This document shows positions 27,401 through 42,400 of a stretch of DNA of 64,000 bases, piece after piece (the stretch's first letter is position 1; every line of letters starts with the position of its first letter). The notes under the pieces were generated by a model. The model was not told the origin of the DNA, searched no databases, and saw only the letters and a list, made by a program, of their open reading frames with translations. Made by a program: the position numbers and the translations under genes. Origin of the DNA: Flabesymbios commensalis (taxonomy: Eukaryota; Annelida; Polychaeta; Terebellida; Flabelligeridae); NCBI GenBank assembly GCA_964017125.1, contig OZ024902.1, forward strand, positions 36,801,219 to 36,865,218, written 5' to 3'.

Positions 27401-30400
27401 AATCTCACATTTCATTCTATAGTAATGGTCTAGCCATCTAGCACGGTTTACCAAATATCGCCCATGTGAAAGTGAATAATGGCCGATAGGAGGCCATTTT
27501 GAATTTGATCAAGTCAAAATTTTCCAAGATGCATCCTCAGCTGAAATCTCACATTTTGTTTTATAGTAATGGTCTAGCCATCTAGTACGGTTACTAAAAA
27601 CCGGCTATGTGAAAGTAAATAATGGCCATTTTGAATTTGATCGAGTAAATTTGCATCCTCTCTTGTAATCTCACATTTTGTTTTATAGTAATGGTCCAGC
27701 TATCTAACACGGTTTACCACATATCAGCAATGTGAAAGTAAATAGTGGCCGATAGGCGGCCATTTTGAATTCGATTGAGTCGAAAGTTTTTAAAGGCATC
27801 CTCTCTCTAAACGTCACATTTTGTTTTATAGTAATGGTCTAGCTATCTAGCACGGTTTACCTGATATCAGGCCTATCGAGGTAAATAATGCTGATTGTCG
27901 GCCATTTTGAATTCGTAAGCTAAAAATTTTCAGGGTGCATCCTCCCCCGAAAACTCACACTTTGTTTTATAGTAATCAGGTAATGGTCTAGCCATCTAGC
28001 ACAGTTTACCAAATATCAGCCATGTGAAAATGAATAATGGCCGAAAAGGCGGCCATTTTAAATTTGATCAAGTCAATTTTTTTCAAGATGCATCCTCATC
28101 TGAAATCCCACATTTCGTTTTACAGTAATGGTCTAGCCATCTAGCACGGTTGACCAAATAACGGCCATGTGAAAGTGAATAATGGCCGATAAGCGGCCAT
28201 TTTGAATTTTATCGAGTCTAATTTTTTCAAGATGCATTCTCTCCTGAAATCACACATTTTGTTTTATAGTCATGGTCTAGCCATCTAGCACGGTTTACCA
28301 AATAACGGCCATGTGAAAGTGAATAATGGCCGATAAGCGGCCATTTTGAATTTTATCGAGTCGAATTTTTTCAAGATGCATCCTCTCCTGAAATCACACA
28401 TTTTGTTTTATAGTAATGGTCTAGCCATCTAGCACGGTTTACCAAATAACGGCCATGTGAAAGTGAATAATGGCCGATAAGCGGCCATTTTGAATTTTAT
28501 CGAGTCTAATTTTTTCAAGATGCATTCTCTCCTGAAATCACACATTTTGTTTTATAGTAATGGTCTAGCCATCTAGCACAGTTTACCAAATAACGGCCAT
28601 GTGAAAGTGAATAATGGCCGATAAGCGGCCATTTTGAATTTTATCGAGTCGAATTTTTTCAAGATGCATCCTCTCCTGAAATCTCACATTTTGTTTTATA
28701 GTAATGGTCTAGCCATCTAGCACGGTTTACCAAATAACGGCCATGTGAAAGTGAATAATGGCCGATAAGCGGCCATTTTGAATTTTATCGAGTCGAATTT
28801 TTTCAAGATGCATCCTCTCCTGAAATCACACATTCTGTTTTATAGTAATGGTCTAGCCATCTAGCACGGTTTACCAAATAACGGCCATGTGAAAGTGAAT
28901 AATGGCCGATTGGCGGCCATTTTGAACTTTGACAAAATGATTTTTTTCAAAATACATCCTCTCCTGAAGCCTTACAATTTGTTTTATAGTAATGGTGTAG
29001 ATATCTTGAGCGGTTTTCATGATATTCCACAATATCAGGCCTGTCGAGGTGAATATTGGCTGATAGGCGGCCATTTTGAATTTTATCAACTTCAAATTTT
29101 TCAGGATGCATCCTCTCCTGAAACCTTACAATTTATTTGATATTAATGGTGTAGCTATCTTGAGCGGTTTTCATGATATTCCGCAATATCAGGCCTGTCG
29201 AGGTGAATAATGGCCGATAGGCGGCCATTTTTAATTTTATCGACTTGAAATTTTTCAAGATGCATCCTCTCCTGAAACCTCACAATTTGTTCTATAGTAA
29301 TGGTGTAGCTATCTTGAGCGGTTTTCATGATATTCCGCAAAATCTTTCAGTCGGATTTACCGATGTTATAAATTAGGTCAAAGTGCTGGGTCAACTTCAA
29401 GGTCAAGGTCTAAAAACCTGAAAAGGCACAACTAGGGACCTTAGAGAACATGTATGTGCAATATGACTGTCATCGGCCCAGTACTTTTCGAGATCTGCTC
29501 CGGAAACGAAGTGCGCGTCAAAACGTCTAAATAGGTCATAGTTCTGAACCAGAAGTAGGTCAAAGTTCAAATACCCCAAAAGGCACAACTAGACCCCCTA
29601 GGGGTGTTGTGTGTAAAATTTGAAGACAATCGGACAAGTATTTTCAGAGATATGCTCCGGAAACGAATTGTTTACGGACGGCCCAACGGCCCAACGGCCC
29701 AACGGCCCAACGCCGTCACATCATCATTTTCTCCTCTGCAACCTTGCGTATTGAATTCAGATTAAAAATATTTTAACCCGTCCATTAACCACCTGGAAGT
29801 AACCCACATACCAAAAATTGTTATCCTAGCTTATTTTCTCACAAAGTTATAGGCAAAAGAAGAGGCCAAAAAAAAACGGAGGTAGAATCCATAGCTCCCT
29901 TCGCTCACCTACGGTGACGGCGGGAGCTAATAACGGCTAATAAAACGAACTAAAAACGTTTTGATTAATGTTGAGGCGACGTCTCAGACAGCTGGCCAAC
30001 ATTAAATAGACATTTTGTTTAAAAAACAACCGAATATTCAATATTCAAGTTAATTAAAGGTATGGTCAACTGTCAAAATACGCGGGACAAGGGTCCCCCA
30101 GAATGCAATAGTGCCCGTGGGTAGGTCAAGGCCCTATGCCATAATAATACTAAATATGCGTTTCATACCCAAAGCCTCATTAAGAGCTAGTTCTCAAATC
30201 ACAGCAAGTTCATATATATATACTTGAGCGACATCTATGAGTAACAATTCCATCGAATCTCAAAGCCCTTAGTCCTGGATCTTAGCTGGACATTGCTTTG
30301 CAAACAAACTGACTGTATTACTGTGGGTATTTCGAAACAGGTTGATCCCTCGCTTGTACCGACACCCAGTGAACACAACACATTTGTATGACTTTATACA

Positions 30401-33400
30401 ATGTTGGACCAACGTCGAAGACGTTGGGCCGACGTTGTATAAATGTTATACAAATGTTTTGTGTTTGCTGAGCAGGAGGACTTTCTCTCAAACATTTTAC
30501 ATTTCTCCAATGTTGGGTCAATGTTGGGCCAGCGTCGCAGACATTGGCCTAATATTAAAACAGCGTCGGGTGAGTGTCTCGTTGGAGTAGTATTCAGTCT
30601 TGTAATCAGGTTACTTCATCGACCACATTGTACTGTATGCTGAAGGCTTACACGCATGCGAGTTTAGAACCTGACTCTATCTTTAATATATCTTCCTCCC
30701 TGCCTCCAATGGGGGGTTTATATGGCTGATTCAGCAATGCTCGTTCTGTGACTTTGAGACGCCTAGACTTACTGAAGGGGAGATGCAAAAACGGAGCGTA
30801 TTTCACTCTGGTACAAAACATTGCAATACAAATCTGTCAGACAATCTCGCTTACAAGGATGAACCGGTCAGTGCTATGTCCGATGTAATGGGCGGCCATT
30901 TTACTCGGCTCTGTGCCATTTACAAAATAGTCAAATTACCAACTAGTTTGTAGGCCAAGTTTCATGACATTGGAATTAAAGCCAGCGAACCAATCACGTT
31001 TACAAGGAAAAGTGACATATCCGAGCGGCGGCCATTTTAAATCTGATCCGTGCTATTTTCGAACCGTGGGTATGGTGGTGGTGGCAAGGTGCACGAAACT
31101 GAGATGAATTGTGAGTGATAGGGTGGATGACTTCTTCCTTATGATGTCAATTAATACAATTTTAAATGTTGTCACGACCGATCACTGAACAATGCACTGA
31201 ACAATAATTGGACGATTTACCAAAGCAGAGGCCATCCATGTACATGAAGGTCTCGGATTTAAAATGGCCGCTGCTCGGATATATTTTCCTTGTGAATGTG
31301 ATTGGTTCGCAGATTTCTATTCCAATGTTCTGAAACTTGGCCTACAAAATAGTTGGTAAATTGCATAGACTTCTAGATATGGACTATTAACTGGCGCGAA
31401 ATCGTCGTGAACTTACGGTATGCATGCGCGGCTAGGAAAAGGGATAACTGATTTCCGGTCTACCTTTCCTGCTGTCAATTTATGTTTTTCATCGGCTCGA
31501 TAGGCGAGTAATTTGGGCTATTTTATTACTATAACTTAAATTACTGAACCAACTAATTGTTCAAAGTAATGTAATTTTTATGTTTATGCTAAATATATAC
31601 ATTAAAAACAATGACAATTGAGGTTTACAATATAAATTAGACGCCAAAGTGAAGCTGTGTCAAACTTGACTGTAGTGTAGTACTAAGCCAGCATCTCAGT
31701 ACACCTTAATTCGGACAATTGTCATATTTAATTTAATACATGTATAGACGTCACATGTGCACTGAACCATAGCACATTTTCAGGGGAAAAGGATATTTTA
31801 TATGCTTGGATGTTTTAGTCTTGTTGTAATATTTAAATACTTTTGATAATGAAGCAGAATGAACTATTATAATTTATTCATTTATTGAATACATTTATTA
31901 CGATTTGAAATATATTGATGTTAATCATTAATTTGACTGGGATTTAAATTGTGATCAACACAATGTTAAAATGTTAACATACCCAAGGATAAGGATAAAA
32001 AATCACATGGTTGACTGTTTACAGCGGATGTAAACTATCCTTTCTCACGCCAACTCTCGCAAACGGAAGCTCTCCCACAACTTGCACTTGCACCATCAGA
32101 TTTTTTTCAATATTTCAGACAGATCAGTAATCCTAACGATATTAACTATGTTGTTGATGAAGATATTTATGAGCATATGCGTATGTATGAGACTGGTGTG
32201 TTTAAATAATATTAGATCCGATTCTGAAGTCGAACTTGCAATAAAAAAGCTTAAGCGCGGCAAAGCTGCTGGTTGCGATCACATTATCAATGAATTGTAC
32301 ATATATGTATGTGATCAATTAATCCCCAAATTACCTGCACTGTTCAATGTTGTATTCAAGTCTTCACATTTCCCTAGATTATGGCAGGAGGGCATTATAG
32401 TCCCAATACACAAAAAAGGGTCAGTGGACAATGTTCAAAATTATCGTGGTCCGACACTTATCACATTATCAACGATAATCATTCTGGTATTCGACAAGGA
32501 ATGTCAACCGTTGACAATATATATATATTACAATCTGTCATTCATGTAGCCTTTAATAGAGGTAAGAAAGTATCCTGCGCTTCGATTGATTTTTCTAAAG
32601 CCTTCGATTATATAAATAGAGATTGTCTTTGGTACAAATTACTAAAGAGTGGGATACGTGGCAATATATTCAATATCATTAAAAGTATGTACATGAACAC
32701 ATTTTCTAAAGTAAAATATCAGGGCGCCATGAGTGACCAGTTTGAATGCAACATTGGGGGATTCCAAGGAATAACGGAAGGTGCTTTTAATTTGAGATCT
32801 TTAACCCTTTCCATGCCTTTCAGTATTTTAATATCAGTATTTTAATACTGATTACAATGCCAATCCCGGACCGTGTCCGGGCTAGTCTACAGCTAATTGG
32901 TTAGGTACCCCTGCATGATGAACAGTCGCCAAGTGTGGTCCGAGGCATCCATCGTGCATCAAAACAGTATGGGGGTATACTACAGTGCCAACTGGTGACT
33001 GTTTGGCGGGTACGAACCGCTAAGTACCCTCTGGTTATGCCGTGCATGGGTATTTTGTTGGTGTGATTCACAAAAAAGTGGCGGTGTTGATGTTTTGGCG
33101 TGATTTAAAACATTTGCCCCTATCTGTATGCTCATTAATGGGAGTATCCCACCGATGACAATCACCAGATCACAATGCCATTAAAAACTAGGCGAGCAAC
33201 AGCTCAACAGTTCAACAGTGTATAATACACTCTTATTGCTATCTATGTCGATTCATCCACTCTCTGCAGCAAACACAAAACGTTCAGTAGCGTATCCAGA
33301 AATAAATTAAAGGGGGTGCTCAGATCTAAAAGAAACCATTCAACAGCAGGGACCTATAGGGGGCATGCCTCCGCAAACTTTTGAAAAAAATGAACATAAA

Positions 33401-36400
33401 ATAGTGCGATTTCGTGGTATCTTTGCTGTAAAACGAAGATATGAGATACTGGCTGAAATGTCAGTTTTTACTTAATGACAGATTAACCTAGCCTAGTCTA
33501 GTCCAACTATTTAAGCTAACACAACTACACAATGGAAAAAGCACGTAAACATGATGATTAGCTCATTTAATAGCGAGTGCGAACTACTAGGCATATTAAA
33601 TGAGCTAGATAAAAATAAACAGCTGTCGATCCAATGTTGCGTTACGTAGCAGACGGTGGAGCAACAAAATTATTATTCAAACGTTGCGTCACCCTCATTG
33701 TGATAATAATTATGCAACCTTGTTTGTGGAATGTCGAGTATGCAATTATGTACGGCCTAATTATGCAAGAATCATCTATTAAAAGTGATAACATGTCATT
33801 GAAAAAAGTTGTGTACCATTAAAATGCTTACAAAGTTTACTAATGATCACTTAAAATTACTGAGATATTTATTTTCATTTAACCCTTATTAATTTGCCAC
33901 CCTCCCCTATGGCAGAATAACTTTTAGTGCAAATGTTATATTCCAGTTCATCATCAGTTAGGTCTATATGAGATATTTGTGTTAGTATTGGTTGTAGTTC
34001 CACATTTTTAAAACAACTTTACTGCCAATTTTCAATTCTTATTCTTGATTTCGTCTCTGGTAAAAAAAAACTGTTGAGTCCCAGCTGTGACTGAATTATT
34101 TCGTGTCAGTGGCTATACTGGAGGTCTATATATTGCACTGAGAAAATACGAAAAATTCAAATAGGCCCTAAAACAATTAAATGTTGGAAATTGAAAAAGC
34201 GACCCTGTTCTTTATCCATTTGTTCTCAAGACTGAGTCTCAGAGATGATATATCTTGAGAAATAAATTCGCCATCACCCAGGTGAAAGAATCATGGTAAT
34301 TGAGGAATAATCTTTATCTCGTGGTCCTTATTATTTTATTTTATGCAACGCCAAGTGCTTGAATGAGAGGGCAGCACGTTGTCCGTTTCAAGCGATCCCC
34401 ATAGCCTACTGTGGATTATGCTTGTGGTGTGTTATAATTATCATAGGGTAGGATAGTCTATGATAATTACTATCAATCTTAGCATATCTACTTTGGAACA
34501 ACGTTGTTTCAAGGTATTCTATGATAATTATCATGAATCTTAGCATATTTATTCTCCATAACGTTGTTTCGCTCAACGTTTCAATTTTTAGCCAAGACTA
34601 ACACAAAGTTGATATATTTTACTCTGTTTCTTTAAAAAAAATAAAAAATGAATGTTTGAAAAATATGTCTATCTCACACTGATTAAGGGTGGACAAGAGA
34701 AAGAAAACCATTCGCAACAAATTCCTACTTTTAGGTGCTCTGAATGGTCAAATTTTAAAGATTTGCATTGTAAAGATTTGCTTCTGTCGCCACATAGGGG
34801 CTATGTGGCTATCACTTATTTGACTTCCATTTAAAAACATGCAAAAATGGTACATTATTATTATTATTAATTGGGTATTTTTTCGAGCATGTTATTACCT
34901 TTGGTTGACGGGAACAGGTCGAGACGACCTCTACAATGCCTGTCAACCATATTAGTGAATTAAAATTGTATAATAAAATAATATGACAGTATAATATAAA
35001 ACCAGCTGTTCATTGGCTATGGGTGTTGCTTATCATGTAAGGCAGCATCATATCCAGTGTTTAAAATAGCAATGCTTTTGTGTAGGCCTACATGTTATTT
35101 AAAAATGTACATACATAGTATAGATTATACATTTTGCGATATGTACACATAAAATAACCGACAATTGTCTGTAGTCTGTTTCCCACACCAAAACCAGAGA
35201 TAAAAAAGCTACACTGTGCTCTACACAGTGTAGCAAAAAAGGACACTCTGGAAAGCGTAGAAACCTAATTAAAACCTCTAAATCCTTTAGTTGTTTATTA
35301 TATAAAAGGACAGACAACTAGGGTATGTGTAAAGTAAAAATAGTGAAAACTAATGAAACTCCTAATTTTAACATGGGCCTATATACATCCCTAAATAAAA
35401 GTAATACTATAAACCTAGAATGCATCTACTGACGTCAGCTCATATAACCGTCGCGCAGCCGAAATATGCTGAGTAGTACCACATATGCAATATTAGACTA
35501 GAGGAAAATCAATTCCAAACTCAAGGAGTAAATCAGTTGATTAGAGATCTTTGAAATTCAGCGTAAGGACCCACCTCGTCTGGAAACAAAGGCGACTGAA
35601 AAATCACTAAACCGAAAAATAAAACAGAAAAAAAAATAAAAAAATTGAGGGGAACAGCCATCCATGCCATGTGGTAATACTCTAAGTCAGATCATGACAA
35701 GCGTGATCTCGTAAAGTGATGTCGGTCTGCTCCGAACAGTATCAGAGACTGTCTCCGGCCTGAATTCGAGCCAGGCAGACAACACAATGCAACATTCGCA
35801 GATTATCGTTCATAGGTCGATCACTTAAGGTGCCATTTGTGCTAGATGTATAGATATATATTCAATACACTAGTATAAGTTAGGCGGGGCGGTTCGTCAG
35901 CTGCCAACACATGAGTATCGACAACGGAGCCCTCCGTCGTCCCTAGTCATACGTGGCTGATGACAGCTCAAATAGCCGTCTCACAGCCGATTCAAATTGC
36001 ACAGGTAGTTTGAGACACAAAATATTCCGCTATATTCGACAATTTACACAAGCACAAGCCAGGCTCCAGGTACATCGATTATTCACATCAAATAAGTTTA
36101 CCATGGTGAGATATAATTCATTCAGGTTCTTCTTAAAAATCTGCAAGCTTCTAGCATCTCTGATAACAAAAGGTAAAGTGTTCCATAAGCGAGCAGTGCG
36201 ATAAAAATAAGTACATTGGAACTGAAGTCTTGCACAGAGGTAATTTGAATAGAACACCCTGTTTTGCCCAGTTCATTGTCTAATCTGAGTCTTTAGTCTG
36301 TTAATGGCGCCAATGATGCTGGAATCAACATGTCGGACACTGGTGGATTAATTGTATATAAAATTAATGGTTGGCAAATTACCACTTTGGAAATTAAGGG

Positions 36401-39400
36401 GGGTGCTCGAGCACCCTGGATACGCCCCTGGCTTCCAAAAGATGCTGGGTTAATGTTGGCCCAACGTCTGCGACGTTGGACCAACATTAATCAAACATTT
36501 GTGCAAAATATCCCGACGGCTGTGTCTGTTGCACGTCTCGTCGTTATATGATGTCTGATAGGCTTTATCTGGTCACGCTGCACTATTTCTGGCTGCCGTG
36601 TAATTTTCACCTCAATCTGAGAAACAAACTTTATCAGTTTGCAGGCTCACTATTAAGCATTATTCAGCTTCTGACTCATATCACTGGCATGCCCTCTTGC
36701 TCTGAATATGTGTTATGAGATCTTCCGAGTAGCGCAACGACTACGCCTTTCGGAATCTCGTCCCGCACAAATAATGAGAGATTGTGGAAATGCACGAATG
36801 AGTGGTAGTATGAAGAATTCCATTTAATATATGTCTCAGTAAAGAAGATTCATTATTACTACAGCTGCACACTGTTGAAATGCATGCGGTATGCGGTAGA
36901 AAATAGACAATAGTTTATCTCATAATATCTGCATAAATGTAGCCCCCCCCCCCCCCCTAGCCTATATCAATCTAGACATGTATGAGTAGTAGGCCTATAC
37001 TGTCCTACAAATCTAAAAGGCAGTATATGCTTACTTGTAAAGTGATCGGATACTGCCTTTTGGCTTTGCACGGCAGTATACAGACATGTGGAGTAAATAG
37101 GCCTACAACTATCTTTAATTAATTGTCCTTAGAACATTTTGATGGTGATTTCGTGATTTTGTATTGCACAGCAGAACTGGAGAAGGAAACCCGAAGGGGA
37201 TATCACTCCTAGCTGCTCCAAAACCACTTGAGACACTGAAATGCTGAAATGGTCATTGACCCTGAATGATCCAAATACAGTCCTTATTACACCTAGCTCA
37301 CACATAAAGCACGTTGGAAGGCACAAAATTGATGTTTTTTGTATTTTGTTTATCGAGTTTGACCTTCATATGACCTTGATATGACCTTTGCACGCCACCT
37401 CGGTATAGTGGAACTCCAACCCATGCTACTCTTTCCATACAGTCATATGTAAATTTGTTGCAATTCATAGCATAGCTGAAGTTCCACACTACTATATTTG
37501 GTCACTTTTGGCATTCAAACTTAGTCCTGGAGAAGGGGACATTATCCGAAGGTAAGAATAAGGGAAATCCGAAAGGGCCAGGAGCCTATCACTCCTCGGG
37601 TACTGTTATTACTCTAATACCACTTAAGATACCTGCTGAAATAGTGCTTAACCCTGAATGATCCAACTGCAGTCATATATAAAGTTGACTGTAGATCAAG
37701 TTGGAAGATAAAATGGTAATTTTTGTATTTTTCATCGGGATCGACCTTCATATGACCTTGACATGACCTCGGCATGACTTTTGCCTTCAACCCCAGTGAA
37801 GTGCAACCCAACCCGTCCCACCATACATTACATTTACCAATATGAGAGTTCACTTTGAATGATGTTCAGTAGGCCTACTGATGAATCTTAATGGCGTTTT
37901 TTAGCCAAAATTACCATTATGCTAATAATTAGGCATTGTATAAATTGGCAAGGGCTACATTATTTGGCATGGAAATGGTTAATGTACGCTGATGATGTAC
38001 TTCTCCTTTCAAACTCACGCGAAGACTTACAAGCTGGTCTTGTTTGTTTTTATTATTACTGTCTAAAATGGAAACTTAACGTGAACACCACAAAAAACAT
38101 CAATAATAATATTTAGAAAAGGGGGTACTACATCCCTTGACGATCATTTTTTCTTTGGTGACAAACTTTTGACTATTTCTAATTCTCTATCTTACCTGGG
38201 ACTCGTACTTAGTTGCATTGGTAAGTTTTCACAAACACAATCAAACCTAGCCGTTCGAGGGTTAAAGGCGGTATATAAACTTTTTAATGACACTCATGAA
38301 TTATATGCTCCAGACCCCAATTTTCTCTGTTCCCTGTTAGATAAATTTGTACAGCCAGTAGTATTATATGGTTCGGAAGTGTGGGGTTTTCACAGTGCTC
38401 TAGATGTGGAGCGTGTACATCTTTCACTTTGTAAAAGAGTTTTACATGTCAAACGTAGTACTGCTAATTATTTTATATATGGAGAGTTAGGACGTTTCCC
38501 ATTACAAATAACTAGTAAAATAAGAATTAATTAATAAGAAATACTGGATTAAAATTATCACGGGAATGAGCAATCCTTTGGTTAAGAGAGCTTATGATAT
38601 AGAGTATGAAATGTGTGAAAAATCACCCTCTTTTACAAGCTGGACAATGTCTTTAAAATCATTACTATATAGTATGGGTCTAAATTTTGCTTCGGATAAC
38701 CAGAACATTGTGAATCATAATGCTTTTTTACATTTGTGTAAGCAGAGGTTACAGGATTTATATTTGACCAAATGGAATGCTGCTTTATCTGCCAGCTCAG
38801 ATGGTCTGATATATAAATCATATAAAGTTATGCCATGTTATAGTAATTATTTTAATAAAATTGTCATACCGAAACATAGATATGCTTTTGTAAAATTTGT
38901 AACTAAAAATCACCGACTCCGTGTTGTGTCAGGCAAATGGCATCGGCCAACCCCATATAATCAGCGCATGTGTGAGGTGTGTGGTGTCTTGGGCGATGGG
39001 TATCACTTTCTATTGGTATGTAAGAGTTTAAGTGATTTAAGACAAAGATATATACCTGAATATTACTCTAAATACCCTTCCATGTATAAATTTATTGCAT
39101 TAATGTCAACAGATCATGTCAAAACTATTCGTAACCTTGCTGCTTTTGTATATTAAAGTTTTCAACAGATCACACTTTGAATTATTTTATTTTAGTTCTG
39201 TCTCCTCGTACATGCATGTATTATATGAATTGTAAAATGCTCAAAGACTATGTCTAAGCTGAATAAATGAATTATGAACATGAATCAGTGTCGTGAGATT
39301 TCAAGTTAGTAGTCCATGGCTAGTGGTCTATAGTAAATTGACTATTTCGTAAATGACACAGAGCAGATTAAATATATTTTCAATGCCAAATGTTTTACGC

Positions 39401-42400
39401 AACTTTTAATTACATAATTGATTGTCTCATATACAGCAGTTTTTCTTATATAACCTTAAATCTTATTTTTGTGTGCCAAAATGTACTATGTAATTTTTAA
39501 CCATCTAATTTATATTCTCATATACATTATAAATATTTTTCTATATATTTTTTTACTCATGTTTTTACATTTCATGTTAATTCCTGCCAGCCAGCCTGCT
39601 TGTTTTGGTTGTTATCTTTATTGGGTTTTTTTACATGTCGCTTGTACTACCTAATTTTAGCTAATGTTCTATTTTTTACTTATTCGCGACTTGAAATAGA
39701 ACTTATCTTATCTTTTATCTATTAAAGCACATAACAGTACATACGTGCTACAGCTGGTTAGATTATATTTGCAAAGATATCACAATTTAAAGATTGAAAC
39801 TCGTGATTTTAAAAATCGATGTGAGCATCCTGATTCGTAAATTACAGGCCATGAACAATAGAAAATAATCCACACCTGAACATTACGAGAGGGCACACTT
39901 AATTCGACTCTTTTAACACGTGGTACTTGAATTGGTTTTCGCTCGTCAAAAAATACAGTAGGCCCACACAGATACACACATATACTATATATTTATATAA
40001 ACAGTATATAAATTAGTAAATTAACATTAAACCATAAGATTGGGCATATTGTACAGGATGTACAATGGATATTGTAATATTAATACATAGCCTAGTGCAC
40101 ATGACTTTTCATGACAATATTTTTTAAAAACAATAAATATAATGTGTGAAATAACAACATAGCGTAGACCCAATATATTCAATCAGGTGCATCACTAATA
40201 TTTGAAACAACATATAACTATCCTGCTCTGCAAAGCCATAAGGCAGTATCAGCTCTGCTTACTTGTAATGTAAGCAGGTAGGCCTACTAGCTGCCTCTTG
40301 GCTTTGTATGGCGGCATGGCGGCTTTGATATTCTGTGTGGCATGCTGATTTACTACTACGATGTTTAATCCGTCCCTTTAATAGTCCAGGCTGTTAGGGT
40401 CAAAATAGGGCGAGTGTGTGCACTTTTGGACGAAATCACCATTTCTTGCCCATATGATAAGTAACATGTACTCTTTCGATCCTGATATAGCGCAGTCAAT
40501 TCTGACACGATTAACACCTAATTAACATCTAATTAGTATCCATAATTAGCAAAACCACGGGAAAATCCGGAAAAAATAATATCTCAAGAATCGGTGGATC
40601 GATTTAATAATCTTCAGTTGTGTTATTTATTTAACGTATAGCCTACACGACAAAAATATACCTGAGGTGATTAGTGGTCAAGGTCACGTGATGCGGCTAA
40701 GTCAAGGTCAGATGTGAGCAAAGTTCTGAACAAGAAAGCTAATATTGAATGTTTCAAAGTACATATACTTATTTCACATTAAAAAGTGATACACCAATCT
40801 AACAGCTTTAATTTGACGGTATAATGTAATATGTATCTCCAAAACCGGGATCATTGTGGTCTGGAATAGTGATCTACTCATGAGTTGGCTATACCACAGA
40901 GGCGTCGTATATGGATCGTCATCTGAGGAATAATTCAGACGATTTCAACGGTTTTCTTTTAAAACATTTCTAATGATTTTCCACATCTCATGCACTATTT
41001 CATATAGCATGAAGGTCAATGTAAAGCAAACTACAAGGTCAAAATTAAAGTGAAATTTGGAATAGATTTAAGACCAAATGGTTTTACTTTTCGTCGTGCT
41101 TCCTTTTGACGCACGAAAATAATCACATAATTTTGAATCTAATATTTGTCAAACACAATCAATGATGCATAAAAACTTTAGAAAGCATTAACGTGCTGGA
41201 ACCTCTGACTTCATCGTTTTTTTCCGGTGTCTTTGACGAGGGTGGCGGGGCAACGGAACGTCCATAGCATGCGCCCTAGAGGGAAGTGCAAAATAAGGCA
41301 CGTTAATGATCGGAACACACACTTCAAACAAGACTGGCCTGAAAAAGTCAAAACTGATTTTAAATTCGTAGGTTTTTATTTGTCAGTCCCACTTTGATTA
41401 AGTGTGAGAGCTCCTCTCACATAGGCCTATCGAGATTTAGATCTCTGGGATCCGTAACATCAGAAATAGATAAAGGTTTATTTCTGGTACAACGAGCCAT
41501 AGAGGTATCAGGTCAGAAAGAGAGAATTCCCACTGGTGCATGGATGTCATGCCAGTGGCAAGGTTACACAAGCTGAATATATTATCACACTGCGCCCAAA
41601 ACCATGGACTGCCTGAGGATAGGTGCTCAGCCTGATTCACTTTCTATACAAAAATATTTCCGATGATTTTTGTGTCATCAATGGACACTGAGCCAAGCGC
41701 TACGTACGGGACTGCAGTGGGATGTGGTGGTGGTGAAATGAGCTGAACATTTCTATTATGCTAACATTTTATCTAACCTCCCATGAAAAAGGTGTTGTCT
41801 TATCCCATATAATAACATGGAATGTGGAGAGATCGCGCATCATGGAAGATGACATATCCTGACATATGTCATGTAATGCAATGTAGCGGAAAGTCGTGTC
41901 CACTCCAAGCGTTGCATGCATCCCGTCAGAGTTGACCACTGTTTGTTTTCATAGATAGAGATTATACGTTTCGTCAAATAAAGATTATAACTAGGGAATC
42001 TAAGATTGAAAAAAATTTCGTTCAATCACGTTGAAATGTATCCCAGTTTATATGTGTTAGATTAAACCGCACACCATTCATGGTTACAAAGTGTTGTAGC
42101 CTTGGCACTCCACTCGGTACCTCTGACAACACCATCACACTTTATCGAAGAAATTTTTCGCTCAACATAAAGAGAATAACAGTAATTGGTACATATTCAT
42201 CGAAATTATATACATGACTGTATATATTGTATGTCGGTGTTGCGTGAACCATTGCAGCCCCATAAATCCACATAACATAGACTCGTTGAGGAATGTGTTG
42301 AGATGATCACATGCACCATCATCATAACTGGAAACCAAGATGGGTTTCTGTTCATCTCCTGTCAGTCTTGGAAAGGTTTGTATGTCTTTTCATACTTGAA

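Noticed and set aside
28871-29340. Open frames of 60-83 codons with repeated residues
   Set aside because: Periodic artefact of the 144-bp satellite.
27110-29345. CRISPR-like array
   Set aside because: The units are contiguous with no spacers, and this is a eukaryotic intron.
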